Source: Chloroflexota bacterium (GTDB lineage Bacteria > Chloroflexota > Limnocylindria > Limnocylindrales > CSP1-4). Taken from it: a stretch of DNA of 22,133 bases. Positions within the stretch are counted from its first letter, which is position 1. The number at the start of each line of letters is the position of its first letter. Shown here piece after piece: positions 14,205 through 22,079 of the stretch. The stretch is taken from contig JADGQH010000016.1 in assembly GCA_017881985.1 (NCBI GenBank), positions 1 to 22,133 on the forward strand, given 5' to 3'. Made by a program: the position numbers and the translations under genes. Below the pieces are notes generated by a model, which saw only the letters and a list, made by a program, of their open reading frames with translations, ran no database searches and was not told the origin of the DNA.

Positions 14205-16166
14205 ATGCCAAAGGACTACGCCCGGCTCACCACGCCGCTGGTCCGCGAAGGCGATCGAGCGACCGGCACGCTCCGACCGGCGACCTGGGAAGAGGCGCTG
14301 GAGCGCGCATCGAGCGGCCTGCGCCGCGCCCGCGACACGCGAGGCGGGACGTCGATCGGGATCTTCTCGTGCTCGAAGGCGACGAACGAGGTCAACTTCG
14401 CCGCCCAGAAGCTTGCTCGCGCGGTCCTGCACAGCAACAACATCGACAGCTGCAACAGGACCTGACACGCCCCGAGCGTCGCCGGTCTGGCGACCGTGTT
14501 CGGTGCCGGTGGCGGCACCAGCTCATACCGTGAGGTCGAGGAGACGGATCTCGTCATCCTCTGGGGCTCGAACGCGCGCGAGACCCACCCGATCTTCTTC
14601 CACCACCTCCTGCGCGGCGTCCGGCGGGGCGCGCGCCTCTACGCGGTCGATCCGCGACGGACGAGCAGCGCTGCCTGGGCCGACACGTGGCTGGGCATCG
14701 ACGTCGGCAGCGATATCGCCCTCGCGAACGCGATCGGGCGCGAGATCATCGCGGCCGGTTTGGAGAATCGCGCCTTCGTGGAGCGCGCGACCAGCGGGTT
14801 CGATGCCTACCGCGCCAAGGTCGACTCGTACACGCTCGCGTATGCGGAGCGGGAGACTGGCGTGCCCGCGGAGCGCATCAGGGAGCTCGCGCACGCGTAC
14901 GCAACGGCGCCCCGCGCGATGATCTGCTGGACGCTCGGGATCACCGAGCACCACAACGGCGTCGATAACGTCCTCGCCCTGATCTCGCTTGCGCTCCTCA
15001 CCGGCCACGTCGGGCGCTACGGCAGCGGCCTCAACCCGCTGCGCGGCCAGAACAACGTCCAGGGGGGCGGCGACATGGGCGCGCTCCCCGACCGCCTCCC
15101 GGGCTTCCAGCACGTGGAGCAGGACGCGCTGCGGACGCCGTTCGACGAGGCGTGGGGCGTGACGGTGCCGCCGAAGCGGGGGAAGCACCTCTCGGCCATG
15201 TTTGACGCGATGGAGCACGGGGAGCTGACCGCGCTCTACGTGATCGGCGAGAACCCGGTGCAGTCCGAGGCAGACCAGGGGAAGGCGATTCGGCTCCTGT
15301 CCGGCCTCGACCACCTCGTCGTGCAGGACATCTTCCTGACCCCGACGGCCCAGCTCGCGGATGTGGTCCTGCCGGCGGCCGCCGCATGGGCCGAGACCGA
15401 AGGCACCGTGACGAACTCGGAGCGGCGCGTGCAGCGCGTCCGCAAGGCCCTCGAACCGCCCGGCCAGGCGCGCGACGACCTGGCCATCATCTTCGAGCTG
15501 GCACGCCGCCTCGGCGCCGAGTGGGGCGAGCCGTCCGCCGAGGCGGTCTGGGACGAGCTGCGCCGGCTCTCCCCGGTCCATGCCGGGATGAGCTACCCGC
15601 GGCTCGAAGCGGCGGGCGGGCTCCAGTGGCCGTGCTACGACGAGACCCACCCGGGCGAGCTCTTCCTCCACTCGCGGCTCTGGGAGGACCCGGTCCCAGG
15701 CAATCGCGCGCCATTCGTGCCGGTCGACCACGACCCGCCCGTGGACCGCCTGGACGCCGATTTCCCGATCCGGCTGACGACCGGCAGGCGGCTCGACAGC
15801 TACAACACGGGCGTCCAGTCCGGCGGCTACCGCTCGCCGCTCCGACGCGGGGAGTCGCTTGACCTCTCGCCCGAGGACGTGGCCCGCCACCGGCTGGCCG
15901 ACGGCGAGCGCGTCCGCGTGGTGAGCCGGCGCGGAGCGGTCGAGACGCCGGTCCGCACGGACCCGTCGCTGCGACCGGGCCTCGCGTTCATGACGCTCCA
16001 CTTCCAGGACGACGTGGCCACGAACCTCCTCACCATCGACGCCACCGATCCGAAGTCCGGCACGGCCGAGTTCAAGGCGACCGCGATCCGGATCGAGAAG
16101 CTGGGCGAGACCCGCCGGCGAGGCGCGGCCGCCGCAGCCGGCACGACCCTCGCGAGGGAGCCCTGA
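14205..16166 (+). CDS. fdhA: Formate dehydrogenase catalytic subunit, molybdopterin domain, selenocysteine-containing
   Basis: Oxidises formate at a Mo/W-bis-molybdopterin centre in the cytoplasm. The frame contains TGA at 14463-14465, codon 87, in DSCNRT-U-HAPSVAGL, exactly where Mo-ligating Sec/Cys stands in FdhF-type enzymes. The frame continues unchanged to 16166, giving 653 residues with Sec. His88 and Arg280 (PLRGQNNVQG) match the catalytic His and Arg of E. coli FdhF. The C-terminal cofactor-binding domain starts near FPIRLTTGRRLDSYNTG. The protein begins at KDYARLTTPLVREG and lacks the N-terminal [4Fe-4S] Mop domain, which is encoded at 18089. The ATG at 14205 follows GGAGG. The stop is 3 nt before the next gene. 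Callers that treat TGA as stop will split this gene in two. Confidence 0.92.
14472..14503 (+). promoter_or_regulatory. Bacterial SECIS element for UGA recoding
   Basis: Upper stem GTCGCC/GGCGAC (14478-14483, 14489-14494) closes a GGTCT loop (14484-14488). A lower stem CCGAGC/GTTCGG with a 3-nt bulge supports it. The GGTCT loop is 18 nt after the TGA, the same distance and loop as in the E. coli fdhF SECIS. It would be bound by SelB. Confidence 0.88.
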
Positions 16167-16169
16167 TCG

Positions 16170-18092
16170 ATGGATCTCGTGACGCTGGCCCCGCGCGCGA
16201 CGCCCGATGAGCGAACGGCGGTCGACGTCGTCCTCGGGGCGCCGGCCGGTCGATGGGACGGCGGGGAGCGTGCGGATCCCGAGGGCGGGCACACATCGAG
16301 CGGAGGCCACGCGGCACGGGAGCGTCGCCACCTGCTCCTGCCGGTCCTCCACGCGATCCAGGCGCGCGTCGGCTGGATCAGCCGGCCCGCGCTCGAATAT
16401 GCCTGCCGCCGGCTGTCGATCCCGCCCGCCGACGCGTACGGCGTCGCCAGGTTCTACGGGCTGTTCTCCACGACGCCGCGCCCCCCGATCGTGGCGCACG
16501 TCTGCGACGACGTCGTGTGCCGGCTGGCGGGCGCGGAGGACGTCTGCGCGGACCTGGAACGCGCCGTCGGGCCGGCCGGGGAGCCCGCGCTCGGCGGGGA
16601 GGCGACCTGGCTGCGGAGCCCGTGCCTGGGCCGCTGCGAACGCGCCCCGGCAGCGCTCTTCACCGTCGCCGGGACGCTGCCGGAGACGATCGCCGCCGCT
16701 CCCGTCGACGCGGCTGGGATCGTGAGGCGCCTGGAGCGGACCGCTGCAGGCAGACGCCTGGTGCCCGCGCGCATCGACCCGGATCCGGACGAGGAGCGCC
16801 TGGCCAACGTGCGTCGCTCCGTCCCCCAGGCCGGCCGGCCGGGCCTGCGGATCCTCCACCGGGTCGGCATCATCAACCCGCTGAGCCTCGACGACTACGT
16901 CGCCGCGGGTGGCTACCGCGGGCTGCGACGGGCGATCGAGGTCGGCCGCGAGGCGGTCATCGCGGAGGTGACGGCATCTGGACTCCTCGGACGGGGCGGC
17001 GCCGCCTTCCCCACCGGTCGCAAGTGGGCGGCCGTGGCCGCGCAGCCGGGCCAGCCCCACTACACAGTCTGCAACGCCGACGAATCGGAGCCCGGCACGT
17101 TCAAGGACCGGGTGCTGATGGAGGAGGACCCGTACGCCATCGTCGAGGCGATGACGATCGAGGGACTCGCGACCGGCAGCTCGCGCGGCTTCCTGTACAT
17201 CCGGGCCGAGTACCCGCTCTCGGCGGCGCGGATGGCCCACGCGCTCGCGATCGCGCGCGAGGCCGGCTACCTCGGCACCGACATCCTCGGCTCCGGTCAG
17301 ATGTTCGAGATCGAGATCCGGCGCGGCGCAGGCGCGTATGTCTGCGGCGAGGAGACCGCGCTCTTCAACTCCATCGAGGGGAAGCGCGGCGAGCCGCGCA
17401 ACAAGCCGCCGTTCCCCGTCGAATCCGGGCTGTTCGGCCGGCCCACGGCCGTCAACAACATCGAGACCCTCGTGAACATCCCGGGGATCGTGGCCGACGG
17501 CGGGGCGGCGTTCGCCGCGCTCGGCACGGAGGGATCGCGCGGGCCGAAGCTCTTCTGCATCTCGGGAGCGGTCCCCCACCCGGGCGTGTACGAGGTCGAG
17601 TTCGGCGCGTCGCTGGGCGACCTCATCACGCTCGCCGGCGGCGTGAGCGGCGGTCACGAGCTCCGGGCGGTCCTGCTCGGCGGCGCGTCCGGCGTCTTCG
17701 TGGGCCCGGAGGCCCTGGATCTGCAGCTCACCTTCGAGGCGACCCGGGCGGCCGGCGCGACGATCGGGTCGGGCGTCGTGATGGTCTTCGACGACAGGGT
17801 GGACATCGTTGCGACGCTGCGCCGCGTGGCCGCCTTCTTCCGCGATGAATCCTGCGGTCAGTGCGTGCCATGTCGCGTTGGGACGGTCCGCCAGGAGGAG
17901 CTCCTGGCGCGGCTGGCGAACGGGCGGCCAAACGGGAGCGCAGACGACGAGCTGGCGCTCCTCGCCGACCTCGGGCAGGCGATGCGCGACGCGAGCATCT
18001 GCGGCCTGGGCCAGACGGCATCGTCGGCCATCGAATCGGCGTTCCGCGCCGGCCTCGTCGCGTTCCCCCGGCAGGCGGAGGCACGAGCGTGA
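16170..18092 (+). CDS. fdhB: Formate dehydrogenase diaphorase subunit, NuoE-NuoF fusion
   Basis: 640 residues that pass electrons to NAD. The N-terminal NuoE/thioredoxin-like domain (about 50-190) has [2Fe-2S] ligands Cys112, Cys117, Cys152 and Cys156 (CDDVVC, CLGRC). The NuoF part (about 225-635) has the FMN/NADH region GRGGAAFPTGRKW (274-286), NADESEPGTFKDR (302-314) and GAGAYVCGEETAL (387-399), and the [4Fe-4S] ligands Cys562, Cys565, Cys568 (CGQCVPC) and Cys611. This fused form is known from NAD-linked formate dehydrogenases such as Fdh1 of methylotrophs. The first ~45 residues are poorly conserved, so a later start is possible. It starts 3 nt after fdhA and overlaps the next gene by 4 nt (GTGA). 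Confidence 0.93.
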   Translation: MDLVTLAPRATPDERTAVDVVLGAPAGRWDGGERADPEGGHTSSGGHAARERRHLLLPVLHAIQARVGWISRPALEYACRRLSIPPADAYGVARFYGLFSTTPRPPIVAHVCDDVVCRLAGAEDVCADLERAVGPAGEPALGGEATWLRSPCLGRCERAPAALFTVAGTLPETIAAAPVDAAGIVRRLERTAAGRRLVPARIDPDPDEERLANVRRSVPQAGRPGLRILHRVGIINPLSLDDYVAAGGYRGLRRAIEVGREAVIAEVTASGLLGRGGAAFPTGRKWAAVAAQPGQPHYTVCNADESEPGTFKDRVLMEEDPYAIVEAMTIEGLATGSSRGFLYIRAEYPLSAARMAHALAIAREAGYLGTDILGSGQMFEIEIRRGAGAYVCGEETALFNSIEGKRGEPRNKPPFPVESGLFGRPTAVNNIETLVNIPGIVADGGAAFAALGTEGSRGPKLFCISGAVPHPGVYEVEFGASLGDLITLAGGVSGGHELRAVLLGGASGVFVGPEALDLQLTFEATRAAGATIGSGVVMVFDDRVDIVATLRRVAAFFRDESCGQCVPCRVGTVRQEELLARLANGRPNGSADDELALLADLGQAMRDASICGLGQTASSAIESAFRAGLVAFPRQAEARA

Positions 18093-19096
18093 GCAGCGAG
18101 ATCGCCCACATCTTCAGCGAGCCGCCGGCGCGCTCCACGCGGATCCCGGGGCCGCCGCCCGTGCCGGCACCAGCCGAGGTGGAGCTCACGATCGACGGCA
18201 GCCTTGTCAGCGTCCCGGCGGGCTCCACGATCCTCGACGCCTGCCGCGCCCGATCGATCGAGATCCCGACGCTCTGCTTCCTGGAGAACCTGACGCCGGT
18301 CAACGCGTGCCGGGTCTGCGTCGTGGAGGTCGCGGGGGCGCGCACGCTCGTGCCCGCATGCTCGCGGCGCGTGGAGTCGGGGATGGACGTCCAGACCGCG
18401 TCCGAGCGTGTGCGGCACAGCCGCCGGCTCGTGCTCGAGCTGCTCGCCTCGTCCGTCGACCTGTCCACGGCACCCGGCGTCGCCGAGATGCTTGACGCGT
18501 ACGGTGCGGATCCGGCCCGCTTCGGGCCGGCCGCCCCACCGGCGCCGGCCGGGGAGCGCGACGCGCACCAGCCCGGCCACCACCACGCGTCCGACGGGGC
18601 CTCCGCGGCGACCGTCGCACAGCCGGTCACGGTCGACAACGATCTCTACATTCGCGACTACGCCAAGTGCATCCTCTGCTACAAGTGCGTCGAGGCGTGC
18701 GGCGTCGACGCCCAGAACACGTTTGCCATCGCCGTCGCCGGCCGCGGCTTCGATGCCCACATCTCCACCGAATACGCGACGCCGCTGCCGGCCTCCGCCT
18801 GCGTGTACTGCGGCAACTGCATCGGGGTCTGCCCGACGGGCGCCCTCATGTTCCGCTCGGAGCACGAGATGCGGGCCGCGGGCACGTGGGACGAGGCTGC
18901 GCAGGCCAGGACCGACACGATCTGCCCGTACTGCGGCGTCGGCTGCACGCTCACGCTCCATGTCCAGGAGGGCACGATCGTGAAGGTCACCTCCCCGCTC
19001 GACGCGTCGATCACGGAGGGCCACCTCTGCGTGAAAGGCCGATTCGGATTCACGTTCATGGGGCGCGGCGGGACGACAGCCGGGGACGGCGCCTAG
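18089..19096 (+). CDS. Formate dehydrogenase iron-sulfur subunit carrying the detached [4Fe-4S] Mop domain
   Basis: 335 residues made of modules that are normally the N-terminus of FdhA. A [2Fe-2S] ferredoxin domain (30-105) has Cys63, Cys74, Cys77 and Cys91. A low-complexity linker (147-180) follows. Two [4Fe-4S] clusters come next: Cys194, 197, 200 and 204 (CILCYKCVEAC), and Cys238, 241, 244 and 248 (CVYCGNCIGVCP). Last is the Mop cluster: Cys279, 282 and 286 (CPYCGVGC) with Cys314 (LCVKGRFGF). The chain then ends, just where the fdhA protein begins (YARLTTPLVREG). The His/Cys cluster of NuoG-type proteins is missing. GTG start overlapping the fdhB stop (GTGA), with GGCGGAGG upstream. It must assemble with the fdhA product for electron flow. 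Stop codon overlaps that of fdhD. Confidence 0.9.
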   Translation: MSSEIAHIFSEPPARSTRIPGPPPVPAPAEVELTIDGSLVSVPAGSTILDACRARSIEIPTLCFLENLTPVNACRVCVVEVAGARTLVPACSRRVESGMDVQTASERVRHSRRLVLELLASSVDLSTAPGVAEMLDAYGADPARFGPAAPPAPAGERDAHQPGHHHASDGASAATVAQPVTVDNDLYIRDYAKCILCYKCVEACGVDAQNTFAIAVAGRGFDAHISTEYATPLPASACVYCGNCIGVCPTGALMFRSEHEMRAAGTWDEAAQARTDTICPYCGVGCTLTLHVQEGTIVKVTSPLDASITEGHLCVKGRFGFTFMGRGGTTAGDGA

Positions 19097-19998
19097 GGGG
19101 TTCGCCCGATCTCGGGCGCACGCTCAACCTCGGGGGTTCGCCCGACCGACTCGCCGAGGGCCACGCGCTCCTCGCCCGTGTAGACGTTGAATCCGTCGCC
19201 GCGAAGGAACCCGATGAGCGTCATCGAGAGCCGCCTGGCGGCGTCGACGGCCAGGTCGGTGGGCGCGGAGATCGCCGCGACGATCGGGATGCCGGCCACG
19301 GCGGCCTTCTGCACGATCTCGAAGCTGACCCGGCCGGAGACGAGCAGGACTCGATCGTTGAGCGGCAGCTCCCCGGCGAGGGCGGCTGCGCCGACGACCT
19401 TGTCGAGCGCGTTGTGCCGCCCCACGTCCTCGCGCAGCAGGAGCAGGCCGCCCGCCGCATCGAACAGGCCCGCGGCATGGATGCCGCCGGTCGCCTCGAA
19501 CAGCGCCTGGGCCGACCGCAGGGCCGCCGGAAGCGCCACGAGGATCGCGGGCGCGACGAGCGGGCCGGCCCCGAGCGGGTCGCAGCGGACGGCGACCTGG
19601 TCCAGGGATGCCTTGCCGCAGATCCCGCAGCTGGCGGTCGCGACGAAGTTCCGCGTCGCGATCGCTGCAGGATCGAGGCTCCGGGCCAGGTGGACCGTGA
19701 CCTCGTTCTCCGGTTGCGCGGTGGTCGCGACGTCGCCGAAGGTCGTCGCCGTGACGTCGCCGGGTCGGATGAGCCCTTCTGTGACCAGGAACCCGACCGC
19801 AAGCTCCTCGTCGTGTCCCGGCGTCCGCATCGTCACGGCCACGCTCACCGGCGCCCGACCGTCCGGACCGGCGGCCCGGATCTCCATCGGCTCCTCGCCC
19901 ACGATCCGGTCGGGCCGGATCTCGGTGCGGCCGCCGCGCACGGCCACCACGCGGACTGCCCTGACGGTGCGTTCGGGCTCGTCGACGGTGCCGGTCAC
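19093..19998 (-). CDS. fdhD: FdhD, sulfur carrier for formate dehydrogenase activation
   Basis: 301 residues. FdhD moves sulfur from a cysteine desulfurase to the molybdenum cofactor of formate dehydrogenase, which is needed for activity. Diagnostic features: TMRTPGHDEELAVGFLVTEG (57-76), the redox motif CGIC (Cys124, Cys127, ATASCGICGKASLD), GGIHAAGLFD, the LREDVGRHNALDKVVG block, and SGRVSFEIVQKAAVAGIP. The GTG start at 19998 overlaps the decarboxylase stop by 4 nt, so translation is coupled. The gene converges on the Fe-S subunit gene and shares its stop (CTAG centre). The C-terminal tail contains a short repeat (GRTPEVERAPEIGRTP). Its presence beside fdhA supports the formate dehydrogenase assignment. 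Confidence 0.95.
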   Translation of the reverse strand: MTGTVDEPERTVRAVRVVAVRGGRTEIRPDRIVGEEPMEIRAAGPDGRAPVSVAVTMRTPGHDEELAVGFLVTEGLIRPGDVTATTFGDVATTAQPENEVTVHLARSLDPAAIATRNFVATASCGICGKASLDQVAVRCDPLGAGPLVAPAILVALPAALRSAQALFEATGGIHAAGLFDAAGGLLLLREDVGRHNALDKVVGAAALAGELPLNDRVLLVSGRVSFEIVQKAAVAGIPIVAAISAPTDLAVDAARRLSMTLIGFLRGDGFNVYTGEERVALGESVGRTPEVERAPEIGRTP

Positions 19999-21260
19999 CG
20001 GCCGACTCCGTCCACGGGCCGCGTGAGGAACAGTGCCCCGGCAGCCGGCCGAAGGCAGTGCGTCGACTGCATCGCCTGCGCGTAGCCGCCGGCATTGAGG
20101 ATCGCCACGAGGTCGCCCTCCGCCACCGGCGCCATCGGATAGTCCTCGGCGAAGAGGTCGGCGGCCTCGTTGATGTGGCCGGCGACGGTGACCGTCCGCG
20201 TCCGCGCCGCATCGGGCTCGACCACGGGCACGATCTCCTGTGCGTACCGGTAGATGAAGTACATGCTGTCGATGTTCCAGCCCAGGTCCAGGCCCACGAA
20301 CGTGGTCCCGCCACGCTCCTCCACGGTCACGACCTCGCCGAGCAGGACCGCGCTGTCCTTGACCAGGTAGTCGCCGGGCTCGCAGGCGACGGTGACGCCG
20401 AGCGGGCCGACGTGGCGTGCGAGGATCGCCGCGTAGGCGTCGAGCGGGACAGCCTGCTCGTCCGCCCGAGCCGGCACGCCCAGGCCGCCGCCGACGTTGA
20501 TCTCGTCGATCGGACAACCGGCGTCGAGGAGCAGGCGCGCGACCTCGACCGCACGGACGAGCGCCGTCTCGAACGCCGCGAGGCCGCCGGCCAGCCACCC
20601 GGACCCGGCGTGGAAGTGGAGCGCCGTGATCGTGAGACCGTGTCGGTGGGCAGCGGCGAGCGCGTCGTCGAGGCGATCCGCCGCGATCCCGAACTTCGTC
20701 GGCCGATCGCCCGCGTAGGCCAGCCCCGGGTGGTATCCGGCGCCGGCGCCGGGATTGATTCGGAGCCCGATCGCCCGGCCCGGCGCCCGCCGCCCGACGC
20801 GCTCGACCTGGCTGATCGCGTCGAGGTTCAGGCGAATCGGCCCCGCGGCCAGGAGCACGTCGAGGTCCCTGTCGGAGACGTTCGTGCCGGTGAAGCTGAT
20901 CTCGTCCGGCAGCCAGCCGTGCGCCAGGGCGTGCGTCACCTCGCCGGGCGAGCAGGCGTCGATGCCGATCGCTCCCGGCGACCCGGGCGTCCCGATGCCG
21001 CGCAGGACCGCGAGGATCTCCGGGAAGGGGTTCGCCTTGAGGGCGAAGCGCAACCGGGCCGGAATTCCCGAAGCCTCGAGCGCAGCCGCGAGGCGTCCGG
21101 CATTCTCCGCCACGCGGTCGAGGTCGTAGACGAAGCAGGGCGTGCCCGTGGCCGCAGCGATCGGCGCGAGGTCGTGGCCCGCAACGCGGAGGCGACCAGC
21201 CGTGGCGTCGAGGCCGGGTCGCTCCCACCACGGTCGTGCGGTGTCGATCAGCGTGGCCAT
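19995..21260 (-). CDS. PLP-dependent decarboxylase of the LysA/DapDC fold, atypical active site
   Basis: 421 residues from ATG 21260. An alanine-racemase-type PLP barrel is followed by a beta domain. PLP Lys75 lies in RFALKANPFPE. HFHAGSGW (His217) matches the conserved H-x-G-S strand, VGGGLGVP (256-263) binds phosphate, and CEPGDYLVKD (293-302) replaces the usual EPGR. The C-terminal motif that normally reads C-E-S-x-D, with the catalytic Cys, is INEAADLFAED, with Asn364 at the Cys position. LNAGGYAQAMQSTHCLRP fits the final Tyr motif. So it is probably not true diaminopimelate decarboxylase. Substrate unknown. An ATG at 21269 lies inside a TAGCAT box that sits 7 nt before 21260, so 21260 is preferred. 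It overlaps fdhD by 4 nt, which suggests a shared role. Confidence 0.85.
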   Translation of the reverse strand: MATLIDTARPWWERPGLDATAGRLRVAGHDLAPIAAATGTPCFVYDLDRVAENAGRLAAALEASGIPARLRFALKANPFPEILAVLRGIGTPGSPGAIGIDACSPGEVTHALAHGWLPDEISFTGTNVSDRDLDVLLAAGPIRLNLDAISQVERVGRRAPGRAIGLRINPGAGAGYHPGLAYAGDRPTKFGIAADRLDDALAAAHRHGLTITALHFHAGSGWLAGGLAAFETALVRAVEVARLLLDAGCPIDEINVGGGLGVPARADEQAVPLDAYAAILARHVGPLGVTVACEPGDYLVKDSAVLLGEVVTVEERGGTTFVGLDLGWNIDSMYFIYRYAQEIVPVVEPDAARTRTVTVAGHINEAADLFAEDYPMAPVAEGDLVAILNAGGYAQAMQSTHCLRPAAGALFLTRPVDGVGR

Positions 21261-21269
21261 GGCCGGCAT

Positions 21270-21571
21270 GCTACCGGCAGGCCGCCAGCCTCGCCCGGGG
21301 CCGGTACGTCGGACCAGCGCACATATCGGCCCAGCCGATCAGGTTCGGGACGCGCGAGCGTGGGATCGCAGCGAAAGCCGAGTTTGGCCGCGTCTCGGAG
21401 CGTGGACCGCGCGATCCTGATCGGCAGAACCGATATTTCCGGGCAACCGCACGCCGGGCCGACTTCACGCGACCTCACGCGTCCGCCGGCGGCCGATGGG
21501 CCACGCCATGCGAATCGAAAGGGCCTCCGGCATGCCGGAGGCCCTTTGGTGCTGCGCGTGTGCGCCGACGC
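21270..21571. other. Intergenic stretch between decarboxylase and zinc-ribbon genes
   Basis: It holds a 10-bp inverted repeat, GCCGATCAGG (21334-21343) and CCTGATCGGC (21416-21425), and the palindromic terminator at 21518-21547. The decarboxylase promoter (TAGCAT, plus-strand 21268-21273) is at its left edge. No gene is supported. Confidence 0.5.
21518..21547 (-). terminator. 30-bp perfect palindromic terminator
   Basis: Arms AAAGGGCCTCCGGCA and TGCCGGAGGCCCTTT pair completely, with A/T runs at both ends. It lies 25 nt after the zinc-ribbon gene stop on the minus strand and could work in both directions. Confidence 0.85.
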
Positions 21572-21964
21572 TCAGGCGCGTCGGAGAGCGAAGCAGTCGC
21601 TGCAGTAGACGGGCTTGCCGCTCGTGGGCCGGAAGGGGACCTGGGCCTCCTTGCCGCAGTTGGAGCACGTCGCGGTGAACATCTCGCGAGGACCGCGGGA
21701 ATACCCGCCGCCACCGCTGCTGCTTCCGCCGCCGTAGCCGCCGCTGCTGTCGCCGTAGCCGCCACCGCCGCCACGATTACCGAAACCGGTGCCGCCGCCG
21801 TAGCTGCCGCCGGTGTCGCCACGGGCCGCCTTGCGGCTTGCGCGACAGGAAGGGCAACGCCGCGGCTCCGTGAAGCCTCGCGTCGCGTAGAACTCCTGCT
21901 CACGCGCCGTAAAGACGAAGTCCTGGCTGCAGTCCGCGCAGGTCATCACCTTGTCGCTGTACAA
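21572..21964 (-). CDS. Double zinc-ribbon protein with Gly-rich linker (CxxC-x17-CxxC)
   Basis: 130 residues. The N-terminal zinc ribbon has Cys9/Cys12 (TCADCSQDFVFTAREQEF) and Cys37/Cys40 (RRCPSCR). A 45-residue Gly/Ser/Tyr linker follows (about 51-90), probably disordered. The C-terminal CxxC-x17-CxxC unit has Cys100/Cys103 and Cys121/Cys124 (ATCSNCGKEAQVPF, PVYCSDCF). Such proteins are frequent in Chloroflexota and Patescibacteria. A role in nucleic-acid binding is guessed, not shown. The start is TTG at 21964 with AGGAG 9 nt upstream. An ATG at 21946 is the alternative and would leave only two residues before the first Cys. A strong terminator follows. Confidence 0.88.
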   Translation of the reverse strand: MYSDKVMTCADCSQDFVFTAREQEFYATRGFTEPRRCPSCRASRKAARGDTGGSYGGGTGFGNRGGGGGYGDSSGGYGGGSSSGGGGYSRGPREMFTATCSNCGKEAQVPFRPTSGKPVYCSDCFALRRA

Positions 21965-22064
21965 AGAAAACCGCTCCTCTGTGCTCGCCGGCGCCCGCGA
22001 CCCTTGACCGACTGTCTCGCGGGAGTCCGTGAGTGGGAGCGATCGTGTCTGCCGGAAATTCTGT

Positions 22065-22079
22065 GCCCGCCGTGCGGGC
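22065..22079. other. Small hairpin in the upstream region of the zinc-ribbon gene
   Basis: GCCCGC/GCGGGC arms around CGT, about 100 nt before the TTG start. It may be part of the leader or the end of a gene outside the window. Nothing else is seen up to the window edge. Confidence 0.25.

Noticed and set aside
14139..14465. Separate 108-aa gene ending at TGA, followed by an unrelated molybdopterin gene
   Set aside because: Both parts are in the same frame, the TGA is at the Sec position of FdhF and a SECIS follows. It is one gene.
14523..17657. A 1044-codon open frame antisense to the formate dehydrogenase genes
   Set aside because: It lies fully opposite well-recognised genes, is rich in Arg/Ala/Gly/Asp, and shows no domain. 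Long antisense frames are a usual effect of GC-rich codon bias.
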